DNA of 8,282 nucleotides, taken from positions 1 to 8,282 of the forward strand of contig DGUD01000089.1 of NCBI GenBank assembly GCA_002393865.1, read 5' to 3'. A program made the translations under genes and the position numbers. Position 1 is the first letter of the stretch. Every line of letters begins with the position of its first letter. The stretch comes from Treponema sp. UBA4319. GTDB taxonomy: Bacteria; Spirochaetota; Spirochaetia; Treponematales; Treponemataceae. The notes under the pieces were generated by a model. That model was not told where the DNA came from, searched no databases, and saw only the letters and a list, made by a program, of their open reading frames with translations. Positions 1-4,985 of this stretch are shown here, one piece after another.

Positions 1-698
1 GCAAGGAGTACGACGGCTGGACAGGGCTGTATAACTACGGCTTCCGCGACTACTCGCCCGTGCTCGGCCGCTTCACGACCGTAGCCCCCGTGCAGGACGG
101 CCACAACTGGTACGCCTACGTCAACTCAGACCCGGTGAACTGGCTTGACCCGTGGGGGCTGGAGCCGTGCAAGCAGGAGAGCGGGGAGGATCAGAAGAGT
201 CCTGTAGCAACAACGAATACAAATAAAAAAAACAAATCGGAAGAGTGGAGAGCCTATATAGAGAGGCAGGTAAAAGAAAACAGCACTACAAATTTGGGAA
301 ATGGCACAAAAGATATTTTGGTTATAATTCCTGAAGAAGCAAACTCTTATGATACTCCAGAAAGTTTAATAATAAACGGTCTTCTTGATCCTGAGGAAGC
401 CCATATGGACGGACTATATAATGTTACAACAGGTGAGTTAATAAAAGTTAGTAATGGATATTCAGTCTATGTAGAGTATGAAGGAGGAGAAGAGAGTGCC
501 AGTGGTACAGCTCGTGTATATCGTTTCACAAATTCCGTTAAAAAAAATAGACCAGATTTAATATTCATTGCAAATTTCGGAAAAAATGAAATTATCAGAG
601 AAGATGAACTCAAAGACCATCCAAAAGAGGCTGCTTGGCTGGAACAAGATTTGGTAAAGCAGGCCATTAATCAGGCGAGAGGGGGGCTATCACAATGA
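1..698 (+). CDS. Rhs/YD-repeat polymorphic toxin, 3' end with variable C-terminal tip (5' end outside window)
   Basis: This is the last 231 codons of a large Rhs protein; the reading frame enters at base 3 and the start lies upstream. Residues 1-53 of the visible part are the classic Rhs core end: GLYNYGFRDYSPVLGRF, then NWYAYVNSDPVNW and the closing LDPWGL (bases 144-161). In Rhs families the core forms a shell around a C-terminal toxin and is cut next to this DPxGL motif. The following 178 residues (bases 162-695) are the tip: a low-complexity Asn/Lys/Thr-rich linker, then a mixed domain containing GTKDILVIIPEEAN, LLDPEEAHMDGLYN and an acidic end with DELKDHPKEAAWLEQD. I do not recognise a toxin family or catalytic motif. 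Base composition falls from GC-rich to AT-rich within about 40 bases of DPWGL, typical of a horizontally exchanged tip. The stop overlaps the next gene by 4 bases (ATGA), which suggests translational coupling to an immunity gene. The Rhs assignment is firm; the toxin activity is inferred. Confidence 0.9.
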   Translation, partial: KEYDGWTGLYNYGFRDYSPVLGRFTTVAPVQDGHNWYAYVNSDPVNWLDPWGLEPCKQESGEDQKSPVATTNTNKKNKSEEWRAYIERQVKENSTTNLGNGTKDILVIIPEEANSYDTPESLIINGLLDPEEAHMDGLYNVTTGELIKVSNGYSVYVEYEGGEESASGTARVYRFTNSVKKNRPDLIFIANFGKNEIIREDELKDHPKEAAWLEQDLVKQAINQARGGLSQ

Positions 699-1540
699 CA
701 AGCTGGATAAGAGCAATAAGAAACTTTCTGGTACTCTATGCCGGTGTATTTGTGCTGCTTATGGTATACAACATCCCCCGCTTGTCAGGCCTCGAGTCAT
801 GGAGGGAGCTTTCTCTTTGCAGACATGAGGACGCTTTCTTTAAAGAGCTTGAGGAACTCCCACATGTCCAAGAACTTATTCCGAAAATAATTGACGGATA
901 CGACACTGCCCCCTTCAGGTATGTTACAAAATGCTCCATAAAGCTTGACAACGGATTGAAAATTTTTATTATCGGAATGGAGAAAAAAAATGATATGGGC
1001 ACAGACTGGCAGATACTGTCGATTGGTGATGCCGTTGTATACAAAGGGGCTATACATCGCTATGACGATAAGTGGGAAGGCAGGTCTACACTTACAGTCT
1101 CGACAATTTCAATAAGTGATATCCATCACTTTCTTCCGGATATCAGCACTCTGACGGATATCGTCAACTCAAGCGAGGAAGTATATGACTGGATAAAAGG
1201 GCTCCCGGAGGCAATGCGTCCATTCCAATTCTTTTATAGCACACCAGATTCCGGTTCCGCATTGCGACGAGAGGTAAGATTTATAGGACCGGATTGGGAT
1301 GGAGGGGCATTTAAGAATATGCATTCCGATTTTACTTATTCAACAGCAGACAAACAGAAAATCGCTCATGAATTCTATTTTAAATACGGATACTTGCCGG
1401 GAACTAAAGATTTTGTAAAGAAGAAAATAGAACGTGTTGAATCCGCGACCTATAGCTTTTATAGGATGCATTTGGACGACCATCATGTCTCAGACACAGA
1501 AGATGTCACTGCCATAACCCAAGAGTATTATGACTGGTAA
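695..1540 (+). CDS. Membrane-anchored candidate immunity protein, copy 1
   Basis: A 281-residue protein whose ATG overlaps the TGA of the Rhs gene. A strong purine-rich ribosome site (GAGAGGGG, bases 678-685) lies inside the Rhs tip, so the two are probably translationally coupled. Residues about 10-27 form one hydrophobic helix (FLVLYAGVFVLLMVYNI) with positive residues before it, followed by a soluble domain. Shared with the next protein are a DWQIL block (residues 104-108), a segment STISISDIHHFLPDI with a following EEVYDWIKGLP, and the last 34 residues with SFYRM, LDDHHVSDTEDVTAI and EYYDW. The position directly behind a toxin tip is the standard place of the cognate immunity gene in Rhs loci, and membrane anchoring fits protection at the inner membrane. 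No family name is recognised, and an immunity role is inferred from context only. Confidence 0.8.
   Translation: MTSWIRAIRNFLVLYAGVFVLLMVYNIPRLSGLESWRELSLCRHEDAFFKELEELPHVQELIPKIIDGYDTAPFRYVTKCSIKLDNGLKIFIIGMEKKNDMGTDWQILSIGDAVVYKGAIHRYDDKWEGRSTLTVSTISISDIHHFLPDISTLTDIVNSSEEVYDWIKGLPEAMRPFQFFYSTPDSGSALRREVRFIGPDWDGGAFKNMHSDFTYSTADKQKIAHEFYFKYGYLPGTKDFVKKKIERVESATYSFYRMHLDDHHVSDTEDVTAITQEYYDW
1441..1540 (+). repeat. 3' direct repeat, copy 1 (end of first immunity-like gene)
   Basis: The last 100 bases of this gene match the last 100 bases of the next gene (2341-2440) at 91 positions by eye, without gaps, at an offset of exactly 900 bases. Immediately upstream the two genes diverge strongly. 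The repeat codes for the shared C-terminal tail containing SFYRM and EYYDW. Confidence 0.85.
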
Positions 1541-1558
1541 ATATAAGAGGAGAAGCCG

Positions 1559-2440
1559 ATGATGACGACCGGTGAGATTGTAGGAAGAGTCACAATACAA
1601 ACACTCTTTTGTGCTCCCGCAATATGGTTTGTCTACCGCACAATCGTGCGCGTATATAGGGAGTGGAGCTCTGAGAGGAATGTCTTCAGGCTCCTGCTGC
1701 GTACCATCGTTTCTATAGTAAGCATTCCGCTCTGTGCGCTAGTGCTGTATGCAACGGACTATATCTGTCTAGGGGAATTTGATGCTTTTGAAATGCAGGA
1801 ATTTATTTTCCTCTTGCGGCTTGATGGTTTCAGCACCGTCTATGCGCCAAAAGGGGAATACTATGAATGCAGCTGGGCTCCGTTCCGGCATGTCTCAAAG
1901 TATGCCCTACATACCAGGAAAGACGCTAAGTTCCTGATTATAGGCACGGGGATAAACACTCCGGGTGCTGACTGGCAGATACTGGCGGCAGGTGATAGCA
2001 TCGTGTACAAAATATCTGAAATCCAGTATGGAAAGAGATTTCTTTCTTCAGCTCCCCCACGGAGCGCGGTTTTTGTCTCGACAGTATCGATAAGAGATAT
2101 TCAGAAATTCTTGCCGGACATCAAGACGCTGGAGAATATCATTGATTGCAGCGATGAGGTCTATGCATGGGTAGAGGCTCTTCCCTGTGTGAACGCTCCC
2201 GGTGATTTCTTTTGCGAGATATCAGACAGCTTGGACATGCGCTCAGATTCTGTTTATTCGACACACAGTCCTTCTCAAGTTCGCCACGACATATATTATA
2301 AGAAAGGGCGTTGTGACTGGAAACATGATAAGCATGCAAAATCCGCGAGCTATAGCTTTTATAGGATGAATTTGGACGACCATCATGTTTCAGACACAGA
2401 AGATGTCACTGCAATAATTCCGGAGTATTACGACTGGTAA
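1559..2440 (+). CDS. Membrane-anchored candidate immunity protein, copy 2 (paralogue)
   Basis: A 293-residue protein 18 bases after the previous gene, with AGGAGA (1548-1553) as ribosome site; two adjacent ATG codons (1559, 1562) could start it. It is a diverged paralogue of the preceding protein. The soluble region shares DWQIL (from residue 138), a VSIRDIQKFLPDIKTLENII segment, DEVYAWVEALP and the almost identical C-terminal tail ending EYYDW. Unlike copy 1 it carries two hydrophobic segments: residues about 13-29 (IQTLFCAPAIWFVYRTI) and 45-67 (LLLRTIVSIVSIPLCALVLY). Membrane topology therefore differs while the cargo domain is retained. Tandem, divergent immunity paralogues behind one toxin are known in polymorphic-toxin loci, where extra copies protect against variant toxins. 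Whether this one matches the resident tip cannot be told from sequence. Confidence 0.8.
   Translation: MMTTGEIVGRVTIQTLFCAPAIWFVYRTIVRVYREWSSERNVFRLLLRTIVSIVSIPLCALVLYATDYICLGEFDAFEMQEFIFLLRLDGFSTVYAPKGEYYECSWAPFRHVSKYALHTRKDAKFLIIGTGINTPGADWQILAAGDSIVYKISEIQYGKRFLSSAPPRSAVFVSTVSIRDIQKFLPDIKTLENIIDCSDEVYAWVEALPCVNAPGDFFCEISDSLDMRSDSVYSTHSPSQVRHDIYYKKGRCDWKHDKHAKSASYSFYRMNLDDHHVSDTEDVTAIIPEYYDW
2341..2440 (+). repeat. 3' direct repeat, copy 2 (end of second immunity-like gene)
   Basis: Partner of the repeat at 1441-1540. Three differences fall in the first 60 bases and six in the last 40. The sharp edge at the 5' side suggests recombination or gene conversion rather than uniform descent. Confidence 0.85.
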
Positions 2441-2452
2441 GAATTTGTTTAT

Positions 2453-2458
2453 AGGAGG
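2453..2458 (+). promoter_or_regulatory. Strong ribosome binding site AGGAGG for an upstream start
   Basis: AGGAGG lies 7 bases before the ATG at 2466. It is the best Shine-Dalgarno match near this gene, yet the start it serves would put 49 residues in front of a clear lipoprotein signal peptide. It may have belonged to a gene now lost, or drive an extended form. Confidence 0.6.
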
Positions 2459-2465
2459 ACGGTAA

Positions 2466-2612
2466 ATGCTACGGAAGAGGAGAAACCTGACAAAGGCTGC
2501 AGAAGCCATCGATTGCAACAGTGTCATGGGCGGCAGAATAAGTGAGAAGGAGGAAAACTACGGGATGGTCTTCAAGGGGCTCGACGACTTCCTGCCCGCG
2601 AGGATAAAAACG
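2466..2612 (+). other. In-frame 49-codon upstream segment, possible remnant of another gene's 5' end
   Basis: This segment is open and in frame with the lipoprotein that follows. It encodes a charged, non-hydrophobic leader that includes NYGMVFKGLDDFLPARIK. Besides the strong site at 2453, a second AAGGAGG (2547-2553) precedes an in-frame ATG at 2565. Bacterial lipoproteins need their signal peptide at the N-terminus, so translation from 2466 or 2565 would bury it. I read the segment as a leftover 5' end of another cassette joined to the lipoprotein gene, or as a translated leader. Which start is used cannot be settled by sequence alone. Confidence 0.45.
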
Positions 2613-3482
2613 ATGAGGAAGTATATTGCGTTTATTTCTGTTTCTTTTCTTTGTATGCTGGCCTCGTGTAGTTCTGTCCCGGCCCGCGACTTTTCTTACA
2701 AGGATATATCTGTGGATTTGCAGGTGGCAGACCAGAAAGAGGACGTCGAGCTCTTGCTCGTAATCAGCAACTGCACGAATCATCCGGTGACGATACCAAA
2801 CTCGTATATTCCGAGCAATGAGCGGATGGTTGGCTTGTTTTACATCTGGGAGCAATACGCTTTTCTTGTGCGCCATGAAAGGAAATATGTGACATACAAA
2901 GGTAACGCTGATTACCGGGATTTGCCTGATGACAAGACCTGTACCGTTCTGCCAGCCGGGAAGAACTTGCAGGCTCGTATCCGCCTGAACGATTTTTATG
3001 AGATTCCGGATGACATGAATACGCTCCTGTTTGTCACATACGAAGGGTATCTGGGGGAATCTCCTATGAGAACTATCGATTTGTGCTCCCCATCGGGCAA
3101 GCATTATTTTGACGTCTCTTTGGATGCAAGGAATACGGATGACGGGCCTGTAGCAGAAATCAGCTACAAAAATATCAGCGGCAAGGATTTGTTCTTGCCC
3201 AAATACGCTTTTGTTGATGGCAATCTTATGTATTCGGACTCCTTGCTGATTACTGACGCGCAGGGAAAGGAGCGTGAATATACGGGTATCGTTGGAGACC
3301 GCTTTGGAATATCACCTTTTTACGGGGAATGCATACGCATCAAGAAAAACGAGACGTATGTCACGACCGTCGTTCTCGCCTCATTCTATGACATAGAAGG
3401 CTGTTCGGCTCTGTCCGTAGCGATAAGGTACAGCAGCAGCTTCGGGAAGTCGAATACAGCCTATATAGTGCTGGACGAGTAG
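2613..3482 (+). CDS. Lipoprotein with two tandem beta-rich domains, candidate orphan immunity protein
   Basis: A 289-residue protein starting at the ATG at 2613, preceded by a modest GAGG (2600-2603). I chose this start because it yields a textbook lipoprotein signal: MRKY, a hydrophobic core IAFISVSFLCM, and lipobox LASC with the acylated Cys at residue 19. The same frame is open back to an ATG at 2466. The mature part appears to be an internal duplication. The first unit has ISNCTNHPVTIPNSYI, YVTYKGNADYRDL and ARIRLNDFYEI. The second repeats the same order as YKNISGKDLFLPKYAFV, REYTGIVGDRFGI and TVVLASFYDI. The pattern suggests two Ig-like beta-sandwich domains. It sits among Rhs immunity-type genes, so periplasmic or surface immunity is a reasonable inference, but no known family is recognised. 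Confidence 0.75.
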   Translation: MRKYIAFISVSFLCMLASCSSVPARDFSYKDISVDLQVADQKEDVELLLVISNCTNHPVTIPNSYIPSNERMVGLFYIWEQYAFLVRHERKYVTYKGNADYRDLPDDKTCTVLPAGKNLQARIRLNDFYEIPDDMNTLLFVTYEGYLGESPMRTIDLCSPSGKHYFDVSLDARNTDDGPVAEISYKNISGKDLFLPKYAFVDGNLMYSDSLLITDAQGKEREYTGIVGDRFGISPFYGECIRIKKNETYVTTVVLASFYDIEGCSALSVAIRYSSSFGKSNTAYIVLDE

Positions 3483-3493
3483 CGCGTCTGAAA

Positions 3494-3557
3494 GCTGCGG
3501 AGGTTCCAAGCGGACATGCAGAACCGCCACAAGCGTAGTGTCCCGCCCCTCCGAAGC
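3494..3557. repeat. Structured GC-rich intergenic element with nested inverted repeats
   Basis: GCTGCGGAGG (3494-3503) pairs with CCTCCGAAGC (3548-3557) at 9 of 10 positions. Inside, GCGG (3510-3513) can pair with CCGC (3524-3527), or GGACA (3512-3516) with TGTCC (3539-3543), so alternative folds exist. It lies in the 162-base gap between two lipoprotein genes, which holds no convincing ORF. It could be a small dispersed repeat, a structured 3' end, or chance in GC-rich DNA. Confidence 0.35.
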
Positions 3558-3581
3558 GTTTTTGGGGTACGGGCAAAAAGC

Positions 3582-3605
3582 TACAGCAGGGAAGAGCCTG
3601 CTGTA
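3582..3605 (+). terminator. Perfect 9-bp hairpin, possible terminator without a clean T tract
   Basis: TACAGCAGG (3582-3590), loop GAAGAG, then CCTGCTGTA (3597-3605) form a perfect stem about 100 bases after the lipoprotein stop. The following TGTATACTTTTG has only a broken run of T, so intrinsic termination is possible but weak. It also sits 40 bases before the next gene and could act in its leader. Confidence 0.4.
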
Positions 3606-3644
3606 TGTATACTTTTGATGAGCATAATAACTAAGGGGTAAAGT

Positions 3645-4103
3645 ATGCGTAAATTCTATGTTTTATTATTTTTTATCATGTGCGCTGCACATATCTCCTG
3701 CAGAGAGACCGATAAATATTCTGGAGTTTGGCTGCTTGGTGAGCCCATGATTTTTCGTAATTCTATTTGCAGCATAAATGCAGATAGCTTTTGTGGAAGC
3801 ACAATAGAATATAGGAACAATGAAATTGTGGTAAACGGCAAAATTGTAACTATAAAAAGCAAACGAGCGGAAATTTGGGATTCAATACGTTTGCGGAATG
3901 AAACACGCGCATCACATTTCAAAGGGGTGACATTTGAAGACCTAGGGATTGAGGAAGAGGAGATAACAGTAGTCTCATTGGAAACCGACCCTTGTTTTGA
4001 TTTGCCTGGTACTCTTTTTTTTATAATAGATGATTTCAATATGATTACAATGGTAGGAAACGTTTATTACCGAATGAAGCGAATTAGTGCAATAATGCAA
4101 TAG
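3645..4103 (+). CDS. Small AT-rich putative lipoprotein, candidate orphan immunity protein
   Basis: A 152-residue protein with a good ribosome site (AAGGGG, 3633-3638, six bases from the ATG). The N-terminus MRKFYVLLFFIMCAAHISC is a lipoprotein-type signal with Cys at residue 19; the lipobox HISC is slightly atypical. The mature part is short and mixed alpha/beta, with Cys residues in SICSINADSFCG and DPCFDLPG, an acidic GIEEEEITVV stretch, and a closing hydrophobic strand region (TLFFIIDDFNMITMVGNVYYRMK). It is much poorer in G+C than the housekeeping genes downstream, which suggests recent transfer. It stands alone between an immunity-like gene and Rhs debris, with no intact toxin next to it, as expected for an orphan immunity gene. 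No family is recognised; the function is inferred from location only. Confidence 0.7.
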   Translation: MRKFYVLLFFIMCAAHISCRETDKYSGVWLLGEPMIFRNSICSINADSFCGSTIEYRNNEIVVNGKIVTIKSKRAEIWDSIRLRNETRASHFKGVTFEDLGIEEEEITVVSLETDPCFDLPGTLFFIIDDFNMITMVGNVYYRMKRISAIMQ

Positions 4104-4220
4104 TATTCTGATTTGTAAAGAACAAAACGGACGTTTTCGGAGGATAGGTGAAAAAATCTCGCAAAAAAAACATATAGTAGCTCATCAAAAAACTGGATTT
4201 CGGCTATTGGTCACCTAGAA
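4104..4220. other. A-rich spacer with a stranded ribosome site and a 9-codon stub
   Basis: There is no gene here. GGAGG (4139-4143) precedes a GTG at 4148 that opens only nine codons (Lys-rich) before TAG at 4175-4177. This looks like the decapitated start of a lost gene, though chance cannot be excluded. The spacer joins the lipoprotein gene to Rhs debris. Confidence 0.35.
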
Positions 4221-4352
4221 ATCCGACGCAAGTGGCACTACTTCGGCAAGGATCACCTTGGCAGCGTCCGCGCCGTCATGAACAAGTGGGGTTCTCCGCT
4301 CCGCACCTTCGACTACGACGTGTCCGGCACTCCCCTGCAGTCCTTTTTTTGA
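4221..4352 (+). pseudogene. Rhs core fragment A (DHLGSVRAV region), truncated
   Basis: The frame starting about base 4221 reads WHYFGKDHLGSVRAV, then MNKWGSPLRTFDYDVSGTPLQ, and stops at TGA (4350-4352) just after a run of seven T. The GKDHLGSVRAV and FDYDxxGxP blocks are diagnostic of the conserved Rhs core, and normally lie 50-60 residues before the core's end. No start codon or upstream YD repeats are present, so this is a fragment and not a gene. It belongs to the same kind of core as the gene at the start of the window and probably arose by recombination when tip cassettes were displaced. Confidence 0.85.
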
Positions 4353-4519
4353 GTGTAGCCAGCCTTGTGGGGGCAGCCATATTTAGTTTTCGCGGTAAAA
4401 TTTATAGGTACGGGGGGGTCTCGAAATGGCGCTGCATATTGCACGGCATCTTTGAGCTTGGTGTTGCAGCCTATATGGCTATATGGATATACGCGCACTT
4501 CTATGAAACAACAGCATGA
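4341..4519 (+). pseudogene. 3' remnant of a small membrane protein, inserted between Rhs pieces
   Basis: In a different frame from Rhs fragment A, bases from about 4343 encode some 58 residues ending at TGA 4517-4519. They include LVGAAIFSFRGKIYRYGG, a Lys/Arg-containing turn, and a hydrophobic helix LGVAAYMAIWIYAHFY. This reads like the last two helices of an inner-membrane protein such as a membrane immunity protein, with its start lost. Its left edge coincides with the end of Rhs homology. The length is short, so chance coding cannot be ruled out. Confidence 0.45.
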
Positions 4520-4520
4520 A

Positions 4521-4616
4521 TTCCGGGGATTCCCCTGCTCAGGGGCGCAGCCGGAGCGCTTCCGCTACGGCTTTACGGGCATATTCGGAGTCCTGTTGTC
4601 AGAGGGACTATATTAA
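4521..4616 (+). pseudogene. Rhs core fragment B (PERFRYGFTG), followed by non-homologous tail
   Basis: Bases 4551-4580 encode PERFRYGFTG, the Rhs core motif that normally follows the segment in fragment A by a few residues and immediately precedes KEYDGWTGLYNYGF. After FTG the frame loses Rhs similarity (IFGVLLSEGLY) and stops at TAA 4614-4616. It is in the same frame as fragment A, so the two were once one core and were split by the membrane-protein remnant between them. Confidence 0.7.
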
Positions 4617-4631
4617 TTGGCTCTTGACTAG
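4617..4631 (+). repeat. Left terminal inverted repeat of the deleted IS
   Basis: TTGGCTCTTGACTAG is the exact reverse complement of 4862-4876. With CATCTCTT following, the match continues to base 4639 with two mismatches. Confidence 0.9.
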
Positions 4632-4660
4632 CATCTCTTGACGAAAGGTGATGTAAGTCT

Positions 4661-4865
4661 ATGAAATACAAGAGATTAAGCAGCCAAAAATTCAATAGAA
4701 TTTTACGATGCTTTTGCACGGACCTTCGCCAAACGGAGGCTCGCCAAATTCAACGGTTGTGATTCCGACAAATTTGTGATACATTTGATGGAGTGCGAGT
4801 GGCGATACAAGCACCGCAATGAAGATTTATACAAGGAGCTGACTAAAATCCTGAAAAGATACTAG
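4661..4865 (+). pseudogene. ISXO2-like transposase, N- and C-terminal remnants fused by internal deletion
   Basis: The ATG at 4661 has an upstream AAAGGTGAT ribosome site and opens MKYKRLSSQKFNRILRCFC, like the start of IS1595-group transposases (KxxxLxxxxFxxILRCFCxDLTA). Near base 4719 the similarity jumps to another frame: FAKRRLAKFNG, then MECEWRYKHRNEDLYKELTK and a TAG at 4863-4865 within the right inverted repeat. This is the typical C-terminus of these transposases (RLxKFNG, ECEWRxNHR). The zinc-binding and DDE catalytic regions are missing. The original start frame runs only to a TGA at 4763-4765, so no functional protein is made. Confidence 0.8.
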
Positions 4866-4876
4866 TCAAGAGCCAA
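4862..4876 (-). repeat. Right terminal inverted repeat of the deleted IS
   Basis: CTAGTCAAGAGCCAA is an exact inverted copy of 4617-4631. The transposase stop codon TAG lies inside it. Confidence 0.9.
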
Positions 4877-4941
4877 AACTGTTTGCCGCGCAATCCGTTC
4901 CAGCGGGAATACAGCTCTTGCAAAAGCGCTCCGCCGCCCCG

Positions 4942-4970
4942 TTGCCAATCTGCGAAAAAAGCGGTACACT
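4942..4970 (+). promoter_or_regulatory. Sigma70-type promoter for the dnaJ-like/map operon
   Basis: TTGCCA (4942-4947), a 17-base spacer and TACACT (4965-4970) match the housekeeping consensus well. Transcription would begin near 4977, only about 9 bases before the ATG at 4986, so the message would have almost no leader. No Shine-Dalgarno sequence is visible before that ATG, which fits leaderless-type initiation. Confidence 0.6.
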
Positions 4971-4985
4971 AGTTACCGTAAGACA

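Larger units (their letters stand above)
4617..4876 (+). mobile_element. Internally deleted IS1595-type insertion sequence (MITE-like, 260 bp)
   Basis: Perfect 15-bp terminal inverted repeats (TTGGCTCTTGACTAG at 4617-4631 and its complement at 4862-4876) extend inward with two mismatches to 23 bp. Between them are only the first ~22 and last ~50 codons of a transposase typical of the IS1595/ISXO2 group, joined out of frame near base 4719. A complete member is near 1 kb, so most of the coding region including the catalytic core is gone. Both ends are intact, so the element could still move if a full copy supplied transposase. I could not find a convincing target-site duplication at the flanks. 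Confidence 0.8.

Noticed and set aside
2469..3104. Long open frame on the minus strand (211 codons)
   Set aside because: It lies opposite the lipoprotein gene, which has a signal peptide and domain pattern; the minus translation is Arg/His-rich without motifs and has no ribosome site of note.
3483..3644. CRISPR array or tRNA in the structured gap
   Set aside because: There are no regularly spaced direct repeats and no cloverleaf pattern with a T-loop GGTTCRA box.
4232..4519. A complete 95-residue gene reading through Rhs fragment A and the membrane remnant
   Set aside because: Its first 37 residues are out-of-frame Rhs core, the start has no ribosome site, and only the last ~58 residues look like protein; I treat it as a remnant.
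4609..4884. Target-site duplication around the deleted IS
   Set aside because: Left flank TATATTAA and right flank AACTGTTT do not match, nor do shifted versions by one or two bases.
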